Shown: piece after piece, positions 55,416-64,000 of the stretch
Layout of the letters: each line of letters begins with the position of its first letter
Position numbering within the stretch: position 1 is the stretch's first letter
Origin: Candidatus Protochlamydia amoebophila UWE25
GTDB lineage: Bacteria > Chlamydiota > Chlamydiia > Chlamydiales > Parachlamydiaceae
Direction of reading: 5' to 3'
Assembly: GCF_000011565.2 (NCBI RefSeq)
Contig: NC_005861.2
Span: 1,426,001 to 1,490,000, forward strand
DNA: 64,000 nucleotides
The notes under the pieces: generated by a model
What the model saw: the letters and a program-made list of their open reading frames with translations, nothing else
The model's database searches: none
Told to the model about the DNA's origin: nothing
Program-made: the position numbers and the translations under genes

Positions 55416-56843
55416 ATGTTGCCTATTTTAAAAAACCAAGGTGTCAAAAAAGATCAAAATCACATTGCATTGAAAAATGATTCTTGCGAATCCTCTTCCC
55501 CTTGTTTTGATCATGAAGGAAATAAAATTAACTTTATTAGTTTGGGTTGTCCTCGCAATCTTGTCGATAGTGAAGTCATGTTAGGAATTTTATTAAAAGC
55601 AGGTTATGAAGTAGCCCCCACTCTCGAAGAAGCTGATTATTTAGTGATTAATACTTGTGGTTTTTTAGAGGCTTCTCGTCAAGAATCTATGGATACCGTT
55701 GAAGAGGTCCTCTCTCAACGAAAAAAAACAGCAAAGTTAATTGTTACTGGATGTATGGTTCAAACACATAGTGACGCTTTAAAAACCACATTTCCCAGTA
55801 TTGATTACTTATTAGGATCAGGAGATGTAGAAGGCATTTTAAAGGCTGTTCAATCCACTCAAAAAGGGCAGATTATTTCTTCAGCAAGAAGCTACTTAGA
55901 GGCTGGTGAAGTTCCTCGCCGTCTTTCTACTCCTAAACACTACGCTTATTTAAAAATTGCTGAAGGCTGTCGTAAACGTTGTGCCTATTGCGTGATTCCC
56001 ACAATTAAAGGCCCTTTAAAAAGTAAAGGCAAAGAACAAATTCTCAAAGAGTTCAATCTCCTTCTTAGTCAAGGTGTTAAAGAGGTCATTTTAATTGCAC
56101 AAGATTTAGGGGATTACGGAAAAGATCAAGGGGCTAAAAAATTGACAGCTTTGCTAAACCTTTTGCAATCAATGCTAGAAATCAAACAAGCTTTTTGGCT
56201 TCGCCTCCTTTATTTGTACCCTGATGAAATTACTGATGAGTTAATTGCCTTAATGAAGAGTGATTCTCGCATTTGTCCTTACCTTGACATGCCTATTCAA
56301 CATGTAAACAATCAAATCCTTAAATCCATGAGGCGAGCCACTTCAAAAGAAGATATTATCGAAATTATCACTAAGTTACGCCGAGAAATTCCAAACGTCG
56401 CCATTCGTACCAGTTTAATTGTTGGCTTTCCAGGGGAAACAGAAGAACAATTTCAAGAACTCATTCAATTTGTCCAGGACTATCCTCTTGAAAACGTTGG
56501 AATCTTCAAATTTTCACGAGAACCTGGTTCCCACGCTTACGATTTACCTAATCAAATTTCTGATGAAATGAAAGAAGATCGTTATCATCGCTTGATGCAA
56601 GTTCAGAAGAAAGTTGTGAAAAAAAATCTCAAAAAAATGATCGGTAAAAAAATCGCAGTTGTAGTGGAAGGTTATCACCCAGAAACGGAACTTCTCATGA
56701 TTGGAAGGCATACCGGTCAATGCCCAGATATTGATGGACAAGTCCTGATCAATGATGGACGGAAAGTAAAAGCTTTTGGAGAAATTTACACGGTTGAAAT
56801 CACGGATGTTGCAGACTATGATTTAGTAGGACATGTCATCTAA
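55416..56843 (+). CDS. rimO: Ribosomal protein S12 methylthiotransferase RimO
   Basis: Radical-SAM enzyme of 475 residues that adds a methylthio group to an aspartate of ribosomal protein S12. UPF0004 domain: INFISLGCPRNLVDSEVMLG, LVINTCGFLEASRQES and VTGCMVQ provide the auxiliary-cluster cysteines. The radical-SAM motif CxxxCxxC is Cys185, Cys189 and Cys192. A TRAM domain closes the protein. The GCPRN/DSEVM wording marks RimO rather than MiaB. About 35 extra N-terminal residues precede the family start; the ATG used has GGGAG upstream and no better internal start exists. Confidence 0.95.
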   Translation: MLPILKNQGVKKDQNHIALKNDSCESSSPCFDHEGNKINFISLGCPRNLVDSEVMLGILLKAGYEVAPTLEEADYLVINTCGFLEASRQESMDTVEEVLSQRKKTAKLIVTGCMVQTHSDALKTTFPSIDYLLGSGDVEGILKAVQSTQKGQIISSARSYLEAGEVPRRLSTPKHYAYLKIAEGCRKRCAYCVIPTIKGPLKSKGKEQILKEFNLLLSQGVKEVILIAQDLGDYGKDQGAKKLTALLNLLQSMLEIKQAFWLRLLYLYPDEITDELIALMKSDSRICPYLDMPIQHVNNQILKSMRRATSKEDIIEIITKLRREIPNVAIRTSLIVGFPGETEEQFQELIQFVQDYPLENVGIFKFSREPGSHAYDLPNQISDEMKEDRYHRLMQVQKKVVKKNLKKMIGKKIAVVVEGYHPETELLMIGRHTGQCPDIDGQVLINDGRKVKAFGEIYTVEITDVADYDLVGHVI

Positions 56844-56931
56844 CAATTTAAACTTTAAATTATAAGCTTAGACAAGTTTTGAGAGAAATCCTCACTTATT
56901 GTATAAACAATTTGAAAATGAGGAGTCCCAT

Positions 56932-57141
56932 ATGAAATTTGCCCAAACAATTAAATTATTAAGAGAAGCAAACCGTCAAACAAAATTTTTTATTTTCATG
57001 TTTGTTCTTTATACGCTGGCATTAATTTGGACAACAGTGCAAGCTTATGCACGTCTTGAATACAGCCGCAGTGACGAGCAAAAACCCATTCAAGTTCGTA
57101 TTCCCAATTTGGATTTAGAAAATACCCCTTTAAAGAAATAG
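56932..57141 (+). CDS. Small single-pass membrane protein preceding lysS
   Basis: Protein of 69 residues with one transmembrane helix (about 19-38, FFIFMFVLYTLALIWTTVQA) and polar ends. I chose the ATG at 56932, with GAGGAG 6 bases upstream, over an in-frame TTG at 56899. The stop directly abuts the lysS start, so they are cotranscribed. Function unknown. Confidence 0.75.
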   Translation: MKFAQTIKLLREANRQTKFFIFMFVLYTLALIWTTVQAYARLEYSRSDEQKPIQVRIPNLDLENTPLKK

Positions 57142-58731
57142 ATGAGTTTTATGACAAAAAAACCTGATTATCACCAACATGAAGAATACCAAAATCGCTT
57201 ACGTAAACTTGTTGAAATACGTCAATGCAAGATAGATCCTTATCCCGCTAAATATACACCAACTCATACAGCAGAATCTCTTCATCAAGAATACGATACA
57301 AAACAAATTGGACATAGTGAAGATGCAGCTTCAGGATCCACACCTTTTGTTTGTTTGGCTGGCCGTCTTGTCCTTTTTCGTTCCATGGGAAAAAATGCCT
57401 TTGGTCATCTACAAGATGAAACAGGACGCATACAAATCATGTTTAATCGGGACCAAACGCTAGTCACGAACTTTGAACCTAGTTCTGAAGAACCCGAATT
57501 ATCTCCATATAAATTTATCGAAAAAAAAATCGATCTCGGAGATATCATTGGAGTTGAAGGCTACTTATTCCATACTCAAAAAGGAGAACTAACTGTTTTT
57601 GTCAAACAGCTGACTCTTCTTTGTAAAACTCTACTTCCGCTTGCCGATAAACATGGTGGACTGGCTGATAAAGAATTGCGTTATCGTAAACGTTGGTTAG
57701 ATTTGATTTCCCATTTAGATGTAGCTAAAGTTTTTCGTATCCGTAGTCATATCTTGAAAGAAATCCGATCTTACTTTGACCAGTATCAATTCCTAGAAGT
57801 AGAAACACCAATCCTACAAAGCATTTATGGAGGAGCAGAAGCCCGCCCCTTTATCACAAAATTAAATGCGCTGGATCAAGAAATGTTTTTACGCATTTCT
57901 TTAGAAATTCCTCTTAAAAAGTTAATTGTAGGAGGGATGCATAAAGTTTATGAAATGGCACGTGTATTTCGTAATGAAGGCATTGATCGCAATCATAATC
58001 CTGAATTTACCTTGTTAGAAGCTTATGCTTCCTATTGGGATTATTTCGATATGATGAACTTTGTGGAAAATCTTTTCGAAAAGCTTGCTCTAGACCTCTA
58101 TGGAACCACGAAAGTTCCTTATACAGCACATGAAGGAGCTGAAACAATTTATATCGATATGAAAGCTCCTTGGATTCGATTGACTATGAAAGAAAGCATT
58201 AAAAAATATGCTAATCTCGATCCTAATGTTTTATCTGATGAAGAGATGCGACATTTATTGCTCGAGAGTGCACATTGTGATCCTAAAAAAATTAAAGGAT
58301 TGAGTCGCGGACTTCTGATTGCGGCTTTATTTGAGGTTTTTGTAGAACCTCATTTAATTCAACCCCACCACATTTACGACCATCCCATTGAGACAACGCC
58401 TCTTTGTAAACCACATCGTGATCTTAAATACCGCGAAGAAGGACTTGTTGAACGTTTTGAAAGTTTTATTTTAACACAAGAAGTGTGCAATTCTTACAGC
58501 GAATTGAACGATCCTGAAATTCAACGTCATTTGCTTGAGCTACAGTCAGATCGCCGTGAAGCTGGTGATGAAGAAGCTAGTCCCTTGGATGAAGAATTTA
58601 TTGAAGCGATTTGCCAAGGTATGCCTCCCACAGGGGGAATTGGAATTGGAATTGACCGACTGGTAATGATATTAACTAATTCTCATTCGATTCGGGATGT
58701 CCTTTATTTTCCTTGGATGAAAACAATTTAA
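57142..58731 (+). CDS. lysS: Lysyl-tRNA synthetase (class II)
   Basis: Charges tRNA-Lys; 529 residues. An N-terminal OB fold (about 70-175) binds the anticodon (FVCLAGRLVLFRSMGKNAFG). Class II motifs follow: motif 1 in EIRSYFDQYQFLEVETPILQ, motif 2 in YEMARVFRNEGIDRNHNPEF and motif 3 in GIGIGIDRLVMILTN. ELRYRKRWLDLISH is typical of LysRS. The start directly follows the stop of the small membrane protein gene; the second ATG at 57151 is possible. Confidence 0.97.
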   Translation: MSFMTKKPDYHQHEEYQNRLRKLVEIRQCKIDPYPAKYTPTHTAESLHQEYDTKQIGHSEDAASGSTPFVCLAGRLVLFRSMGKNAFGHLQDETGRIQIMFNRDQTLVTNFEPSSEEPELSPYKFIEKKIDLGDIIGVEGYLFHTQKGELTVFVKQLTLLCKTLLPLADKHGGLADKELRYRKRWLDLISHLDVAKVFRIRSHILKEIRSYFDQYQFLEVETPILQSIYGGAEARPFITKLNALDQEMFLRISLEIPLKKLIVGGMHKVYEMARVFRNEGIDRNHNPEFTLLEAYASYWDYFDMMNFVENLFEKLALDLYGTTKVPYTAHEGAETIYIDMKAPWIRLTMKESIKKYANLDPNVLSDEEMRHLLLESAHCDPKKIKGLSRGLLIAALFEVFVEPHLIQPHHIYDHPIETTPLCKPHRDLKYREEGLVERFESFILTQEVCNSYSELNDPEIQRHLLELQSDRREAGDEEASPLDEEFIEAICQGMPPTGGIGIGIDRLVMILTNSHSIRDVLYFPWMKTI

Positions 58732-58771
58732 AACACATCGCTATAACGGGCTAATCTGAAAGGAGAATTTT

Positions 58772-59047
58772 ATGAATTTTTGGGATTCCCACGGTATTTT
58801 CTTTTTACTCTTTATCACGCTATTTCCTAGGTTGACAATGCTTTTTGCGGTTACCATCCCCTTTAATCCCCTTACTTGGATGGGTTGGCTCTTTGCCCCT
58901 CATTTAACAGTTGCCATTTTAGCCACCCAATATTATTGGCAAACCAATCCCATTCTATGCATCATTGCTTGGTTTGTTGCTTTAGCAGGAACAGGTGGAG
59001 AAGCTAAAGTAGTGACAGTCGGAGCCCGCTACCGTCGATGGCAGTAA
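58772..59047 (+). CDS. Small hypothetical membrane protein
   Basis: Protein of 91 residues with two or three hydrophobic segments (about 8-28, 37-52 and 57-75) and a basic tail. AAAGGAG lies 7 bases before the ATG, a strong site. It follows lysS by 40 bases and ends at a bidirectional-looking terminator. It resembles short conserved hypothetical membrane proteins seen in several bacteria; no function is known. Confidence 0.75.
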   Translation: MNFWDSHGIFFLLFITLFPRLTMLFAVTIPFNPLTWMGWLFAPHLTVAILATQYYWQTNPILCIIAWFVALAGTGGEAKVVTVGARYRRWQ

Positions 59048-59092
59048 ATTAAAAACTCAAGTAAAAATAGCCACAGAAATTCGGATGTAAGG

Positions 59093-59127
59093 TTTCCCCT
59101 TGTTCCTTATCAGGGAAAAGGGGGAAA
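59093..59127. terminator. Bidirectional terminator between convergent genes
   Basis: TTTCCCCTT-G-TTCC pairs with GGGAA-AAGGGGGAAA with a small bulge. It has A- and T-rich flanks on the two sides and sits between the ends of the 91-residue and 421-residue genes. Confidence 0.7.
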
Positions 59128-59155
59128 ATGAGTTTTAGAGAAATAAAAAAATATT

Positions 59156-60421
59156 TTAAATAATCCCGATTTGTGGATCAGCAGTAGCACTGGTGCGCGT
59201 TTCTTGTCTCTTGATCCAAGTGAAAGGTTCTTGTTCAGCAACCTCAGAATTTTGGTTAATTCTAATTTCCATACCAATATTGTGGCTAGCGACTACGCAA
59301 TTACCCACTGTTTGCTGAACTTTAGGTGTAAATTGTTTAGAAAGCTCCAAAAGACGACTTGTTGAAAACTCCTCAGTTTCGCCATATTGATAAGCTTTTA
59401 CTAAATTCAAATTATAAATCATATCTTTCGCTTTGTCTGCAGGCAATAAAGATGCAATGAGGATATCTGATAAATATTTTTTTAATGGTTCTGGATTTTG
59501 CTCGATGCTTGTAAAATTTACTGTAGCAATACAGCTGGGATAGATCCCACTGATTCCACCTATAACAGCAGGAAGGTGATAGCTATTATCTTCGCTCCAT
59601 AAACCTGCATTGTCAACACGAATTAAAACATGATTACTTACACGCCGAAAACTCACATAAACACAGTGGTTTATAGAACCAGAACTATAACTCACTTCTT
59701 CCTCAGGCTCAAGACCTTGAATAATTCTTAGCATTTTGTTAGTAGAAAAATCAAGCACGTTTCTGATTTTTTGTAAAAGGTTAATTAGCTCATCTGGATC
59801 TTCTTCTTCCATGGCAATAGCTTCTTTGATAGCAGATGCATAATGTTTTTCTAGCTTTGCTACCAGTCTGGCAACTCGAAGAGTTTCAAGTTCAACACAA
59901 ATTTCTTTTGCACAACGCTGAATTAATTCGGTTCGTTGTGTATTAGTAAATTGATAAGAAAATTTAGGCAACTTGCGCTTGGAAATCTCTTCATTAACTA
60001 GGCTCATTGTTAACCAAAAAAGATAGCTAATGCGCAGGGGAAGAAAATCTGCTGTATTCCAGCCAGATAAATTAATCCCTTGCACAAACTGACAAGATAC
60101 TAAGCCGCTAGCATCTGCTTCACAAGAAGGAGGCGTATCAGTAACAACTCCTGCTAAATCTGCCAGATGTCCATGATAAACACGATAATTACGTGGATTC
60201 TTTCTATATTGATCAATGTCTAAGCCGAGCAAGCTAGATATATGCTGGTCAATTAGTGACTGTTCTTCTAGATGATTTAGGCCTTCTAATTCTTTAGCTA
60301 CCTCTTTAATACGGCCTAGCATTTCATTATACTCACCCATTACGCGGGAAGGCGCTAATGGTATACTAGGTATAAAATTTTGGTTTGATGTAGGTAAAAA
60401 GCTGTTAAAATTTGCATCCAT
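59156..60421 (-). CDS. Hypothetical protein with a possible His/Cys protease-like core
   Basis: Protein of 421 residues, no recognised signal peptide or membrane helix. Residues about 250-275 form strands with a conserved-looking His (NHCVYVSFRRVSNHVLIRVD, His252) and a following Asn/Gly turn (NAGLW). About 120 residues later comes QQTVGNCVVAS with Gln and Cys375. A His...Gln...Cys order recalls clan CE-type cysteine peptidases used as effectors by intracellular bacteria, but the match is only by eye. The ATG is preceded by AGGAGAG at good spacing. It is a single gene. Confidence 0.55.
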   Translation of the reverse strand: MDANFNSFLPTSNQNFIPSIPLAPSRVMGEYNEMLGRIKEVAKELEGLNHLEEQSLIDQHISSLLGLDIDQYRKNPRNYRVYHGHLADLAGVVTDTPPSCEADASGLVSCQFVQGINLSGWNTADFLPLRISYLFWLTMSLVNEEISKRKLPKFSYQFTNTQRTELIQRCAKEICVELETLRVARLVAKLEKHYASAIKEAIAMEEEDPDELINLLQKIRNVLDFSTNKMLRIIQGLEPEEEVSYSSGSINHCVYVSFRRVSNHVLIRVDNAGLWSEDNSYHLPAVIGGISGIYPSCIATVNFTSIEQNPEPLKKYLSDILIASLLPADKAKDMIYNLNLVKAYQYGETEEFSTSRLLELSKQFTPKVQQTVGNCVVASHNIGMEIRINQNSEVAEQEPFTWIKRQETRTSATADPQIGII

Positions 60422-60885
60422 ATGTTCTCTCCTCTTAAAGTTACATCCAAAATGTTGTTCGCTTTTTTTATTTTAATATTCAGATAATTGCAATAAAAAT
60501 TTGATTAAAATAAAAAATTAAGAGAAAGAGCTATTGAGACGGACAGGTCAAATATAGGTAATATACATCAATAAAATGGTATTTAAAAAATTATATGCTT
60601 CCCATAATGTTATGTAAGTAATGCTATTCACATTAAATATTTTTAACGAACTAACAAATACTTTTTTAATTGAAAAAGTAATGCATAATTCTCTTAACTT
60701 ACAATTTTTTGTAAAAATATTTATTTTTTCATTTTAGTTTTTGAAATTTAAATTCCGCTTTAAAAAAATTTATAGACCTTAATTTCTAAATAGCAGATTA
60801 TTTGTACAAAATTAATTGTGAATTTAATCTAAAAAAGAAACGATAAAAATCATATTTTTTACAGAAAAAACTAGGAAAATTTCTT
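60422..60885. other. Divergent AT-rich intergenic region
   Basis: Lies between divergent genes and must hold both promoters. No clear boxes, RNA or repeats were recognised in the extreme AT background. Confidence 0.5.
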
Positions 60886-61950
60886 ATGCATAGTCTATCA
60901 AATAGCGTAGTTGGGCAAAAAGTAAACTTTGAAAATGATCATGAACAAGCCCCAAAAGGTTTTGAGAATGCACAAAATCTTCTTCGCGAAAAAATTCACT
61001 CTTGCGTCATTTCTACAGTTCAAAAAATTGCAGAAGATTATGAAAAACGTCTTCAAGGTTACGAAAATAATGTTGAATGTTTAAACGGCGGTATTTGGAT
61101 GCCTAACGCCTACTTTAAAGCGCTAGACGAAAAAAAAAAAATAACCCGTTTAAAATACATGGTTTCTAAAAATTATTTTGACCATTTTTACTCTAAAGAT
61201 TTTGAGGCTATTCCCTCAGCTGATGCTATACACAAAACAGGCTTTGTCAAATATCAAATCAGAATAAAAAAAGGTGTTAGTCCTTCAGAGGCTTTAAAAT
61301 CGGCACAACGAGGTCCAACCCTAGTGGATTGTGCAACAGTCTGTCAGATTGGTCAATACCAAGCTTTACTCGAAGTGTTAGGGGAAGAAAAATTTAATTA
61401 TTTATTTGGTCATGAAACAGGAAGCCCTTTAGTTTTGTGTAGTTACGCTATAGATAACCCACTTATGCCATTCTTGAGACAATACACAATCAAAAATAGC
61501 GAAAAATGGCCAATAAACGAAGTAAACTTAGAAAAAGGCTGGCGCGTAGTTTTCAATAATGTTTCGAAATACAATATAAAGCATGGAATGAGAGGCGATG
61601 CCGTATCTTTCAATGTGATTTGCTTTGATACAACAGTAGATAAAGAAAAATTTATTGGTTTTGGATTAGGTGGTAAAGAGGTAACAGAAGAGCAGATTGA
61701 GCAAGCCCTTATTAACGAATACAACGCTCAACCAATCACAGAAAAGCTTTCTGCTGATCATGAGGGGAACAATTGCAATTCTGAAGATATTATAACATTA
61801 GAAAGCGCCAAAAAAGACCCTCATTTTGGTTTTGATTCTAATCTTAGGCTAGATTTAAATATAGACTTAATTCAAGAGTTATCAACAATAAGTAAAGAAG
61901 ATTTTACTATTGAAAAAATTAAAGCAATCATTCAAAGATTCAATAGTTGA
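60886..61950 (+). CDS. Hypothetical protein with a Cys/His pair suggestive of a hydrolase
   Basis: Protein of 354 residues, soluble, no signal peptide. The region GPTLVDCATVCQIGQYQALL (Cys149, Cys153) followed by LGEEKFNYLFG, and later KYNIKHGMRGDAVSFNVICF (His233), looks like a Cys...His papain-like arrangement. FIGFGLGGKEVTEEQIEQAL follows. I know of no named family for it. The C-terminal 70 residues are acidic. AGGAAA lies 7 bases upstream of the ATG. It is divergent from the 421-residue gene, which also has a Cys/His hint. Confidence 0.6.
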   Translation: MHSLSNSVVGQKVNFENDHEQAPKGFENAQNLLREKIHSCVISTVQKIAEDYEKRLQGYENNVECLNGGIWMPNAYFKALDEKKKITRLKYMVSKNYFDHFYSKDFEAIPSADAIHKTGFVKYQIRIKKGVSPSEALKSAQRGPTLVDCATVCQIGQYQALLEVLGEEKFNYLFGHETGSPLVLCSYAIDNPLMPFLRQYTIKNSEKWPINEVNLEKGWRVVFNNVSKYNIKHGMRGDAVSFNVICFDTTVDKEKFIGFGLGGKEVTEEQIEQALINEYNAQPITEKLSADHEGNNCNSEDIITLESAKKDPHFGFDSNLRLDLNIDLIQELSTISKEDFTIEKIKAIIQRFNS

Positions 61951-62382
61951 TTAATTTTTTTCATTAAAAATTGCTTCATCTTATTTTAATTGAATTTCCT
62001 AATTTTAACGTAGAATTCCTTAAAATTATTAACTTGCTCCAAAAATATAATGCCGTCTTATTCGCATATTTAAAAGCGAAAATTTGTTTTAAATTAGCCA
62101 CCGTAATTTTCTTTGATCGAATTATAGTTGGCTTTTCTCTTGTAAGTAGGAAAAGCTTGTTTACGCATATTTTTAACAGGCCCGAAATATGTCAAACGCC
62201 TTGGATAAACATTCCTAATACGTTTAAAATCTTACCATCTGCTATTATCCCCACTTCAAAAATTCAACAAAACAAAAATTCCACTGACTTTACTATGCTA
62301 TACGCTCTCTTCGAAATGGTTTTCTAAATTCAGAGATAAAATTACTAATTTCTAATTCTTGATAAGAGTAGATTATCCGACT
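61951..62382. other. Gap between convergent hypothetical genes
   Basis: A 118-codon plus-strand frame (61971-62327) is open but lacks a ribosome site and has the composition of translated AT-rich non-coding DNA. I do not support it as a gene. Confidence 0.5.
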
Positions 62383-63690
62383 CTAACTATGGGCCCCTTT
62401 ATAACAACGATAAACATAGGCAAAATCAGCAAGCCGATCTTGCGGCCATTGTTTTGCAAATCTGCCTTCTTGAATTAAGCATAAGCCCCCTTCTTCATTA
62501 ACAATCGGGTTTTTACTATCTCTTTTAATGATTTTTACTTGATCAATAGACGCAACTCCTTCTTCTGTCAGTTTACCAGTATGAGGGTGAATCTCTAATT
62601 CTGGCTGCCCCAAAAAAGCTGAAAGATCTGAAAAACCTGATTTTGCCCTTATAAAAACTGAGAAATTAGCCATTGAAATTAAGTCAGTTAAGATAGCTTC
62701 ATCTGCATTGCATTGGTTTGATCGATAATTAATGGTTACATCCTGACTATGACCATTTTGGTTAATAATAGTTTGAAACCTTGTTTTCAGGCTTGAGGGA
62801 TCAACCGCATCGGTAAAAATATAAATATTCAAGGGTTTATTTTTATATTCATCTAAATTAAGGACATATGCGAGTTGCGCGTCATAATAACTTAAATCAG
62901 GAAAGCGTAAAGGATATAAAAATTTGTCTTGAAGATTATCAAAATTTCCCCCGTCTCTTACTTGAATAGCAATATTAACCTTGCCTTCTATAGGTTCAAC
63001 AATAGGAAATTTGATATGGCTAGCTGGAGCAAAGTCATCCTGATAGGCCGCTTTAAAAGCTTTATTTTCAGCCCAATTAATTTTAGGTCTCCAATCCCAA
63101 AAATAAGGAACCGTAAATATCCCCGGTCCTAAATCTTCTTTTTTTAATTCACCACTACAAATTTTTTCGGCCTGTTCTTTACTAAGGAATTTAAAATTAT
63201 TTGTTTTTGAAGATTCTTGAAGGTGAAACTTATGATTTTCAGAAATTTTGAAAGAATCAGAATCGGGAAAAGGCCTAATAATCACAGGGACATTTAATTG
63301 ATAAGCAATCCATTTTGCGTTTAAATAAAATTTAGCATAATCTCCAAGGCGAGAAATCTCAAGATAAGGGAATGTAATAAAAGTTTGATTGATAAATGTG
63401 TTTTGATTAATTTTAATAATCTCAGAAAGTTCAATATTATTTTGCTTAGCTATACTTCGAATTTTTGAAGAAAAAGAAAACTTATTGATTGCTTGTTCTT
63501 TGATCCAAAAAATGGTTCCGATCAATAAATCGAATGTGACTGGAATTAACTTACAGAGATTAAAAAATTTTTTAGAAAAAGACTCAATTTTATTTATAGA
63601 TTTATTTTCGTTATTAGTAAAAAAAACCTCTTTAAAATTAAAAGGAAAAGTTTTGAAATATTTATCAGTAATTTTTATATTTCCTAACAT
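62383..63690 (-). CDS. Hypothetical protein, possibly fucosyltransferase-like
   Basis: Protein of 435 residues. The central part (about 240-300) reads VNIAIQVRDGGNFDNL, PLRFPDLSYYDAQLAYVLNL and PLNIYIFTDAVDPS, followed by MANFSVFIRAKSGFSDLSAF. That strand/loop order is reminiscent of GT-B fucosyltransferase-type proteins, where a basic strand (HxRRGD-like) is followed by a (Y/F)(I/V)xTD strand. The resemblance is weak. No signal peptide is seen and no good ribosome site precedes the ATG at 63690. Function not assigned. Confidence 0.6.
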   Translation of the reverse strand: MLGNIKITDKYFKTFPFNFKEVFFTNNENKSINKIESFSKKFFNLCKLIPVTFDLLIGTIFWIKEQAINKFSFSSKIRSIAKQNNIELSEIIKINQNTFINQTFITFPYLEISRLGDYAKFYLNAKWIAYQLNVPVIIRPFPDSDSFKISENHKFHLQESSKTNNFKFLSKEQAEKICSGELKKEDLGPGIFTVPYFWDWRPKINWAENKAFKAAYQDDFAPASHIKFPIVEPIEGKVNIAIQVRDGGNFDNLQDKFLYPLRFPDLSYYDAQLAYVLNLDEYKNKPLNIYIFTDAVDPSSLKTRFQTIINQNGHSQDVTINYRSNQCNADEAILTDLISMANFSVFIRAKSGFSDLSAFLGQPELEIHPHTGKLTEEGVASIDQVKIIKRDSKNPIVNEEGGLCLIQEGRFAKQWPQDRLADFAYVYRCYKGAHS

Positions 63691-64000
63691 TTAAACCATT
63701 TTTTATTCTGTTAATTATAATTAATATAAAATTTTAATATTTACAATTAATTGTTAGTCCTAAGCATGTCATGCTTGACGCCGAACTTGAGCAATAGTTC
63801 ATTTTATCCAACCCTTAATAATATAACTTTAATTTTTCGTATATTTTTGTATCCCCCTTTCATAGCGATATCTAATACAAATAAAAGTTTTCTCTGATGT
63901 TAAAATAATTTTCACAAATCATATTTCATCGTATTCCTTTTAAAAATTCTAAAAAAGTTTGTTATTTTATAAGGAGGCTTTATATCAATCAATTGCTTTA
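63691..64000. other. Right-edge non-coding stretch with a ribosome-site-like sequence
   Basis: No gene is contained. AAGGAGG at 63971-63977 lies close to the window edge and could precede a gene with a non-ATG start, or one starting just beyond base 64000; this cannot be judged here. Confidence 0.4.

Noticed and set aside
61971-62327. 118-codon frame between convergent genes
   Set aside because: No ribosome site, and the Ile/Leu/Phe/Lys composition is that expected from random AT-rich DNA.

Overview
The window looks like a chromosomal segment of an amoeba-associated chlamydia, closest in character to Protochlamydia amoebophila. This is inference from recognised families and gene order, not a database search. 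The evidence is: low GC; the chlamydial order pepF-groES-groEL, with a GroEL ending in GMDY instead of a GGM tail; a possible CIRCE (HrcA) operator; and eukaryote-like F-box, BTB-LRR and OTU proteins beside ordinary housekeeping genes.

Layout. 1-6.4 kb: end of pepF, the groES-groEL operon, tRNA-Asn, a UV-damage endonuclease and a type IB topoisomerase. 6.7-9.6 kb: a minus-strand pair of exported or anchored sugar-modifying proteins; one fuses a lysyl-hydroxylase-type glycosyltransferase-like domain to an FkbM methyltransferase. 10.4-11.9 kb: two tandem small hydrophobic paralogues plus the remains of a third. 12-17.4 kb: tspO and a complete cytochrome bo-type quinol oxidase operon (cyoABCDE).

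18-41.8 kb is the accessory region. It holds a 1689-residue F-box/OTU protein, a BTB plus leucine-rich-repeat protein, an F-box/beta-propeller protein, a thermolysin-like metallopeptidase without export signals, and a type IV (AbiE-like) toxin-antitoxin pair with a clear palindromic operator. Between them lie broken integrases, two remnants of YhcG/DUF1016 nuclease genes, an EndoG-like nuclease remnant and four IS elements, one nested inside another. A ~100-bp near-repeat, exactly 10,500 bp apart, brackets the right part. The F-box, BTB and OTU proteins are best read as candidate secreted effectors acting on the host ubiquitin system, with the metallopeptidase as a further candidate.

41.9-46.4 kb: a four-gene tripartite ABC exporter (permease, ATPase, periplasmic adaptor, outer-membrane lipoprotein), followed by a plant/animal-type 7-dehydrocholesterol reductase. 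48-59 kb: housekeeping genes mutS, priA, rimO and lysS with small or unknown chlamydial genes. 59-63.7 kb: three unknown proteins, two with Cys/His arrangements that hint at cysteine hydrolases and one weakly resembling fucosyltransferases. Frames were checked by hand across IS junctions and frame breaks. Remote-homology calls still need profile searches.
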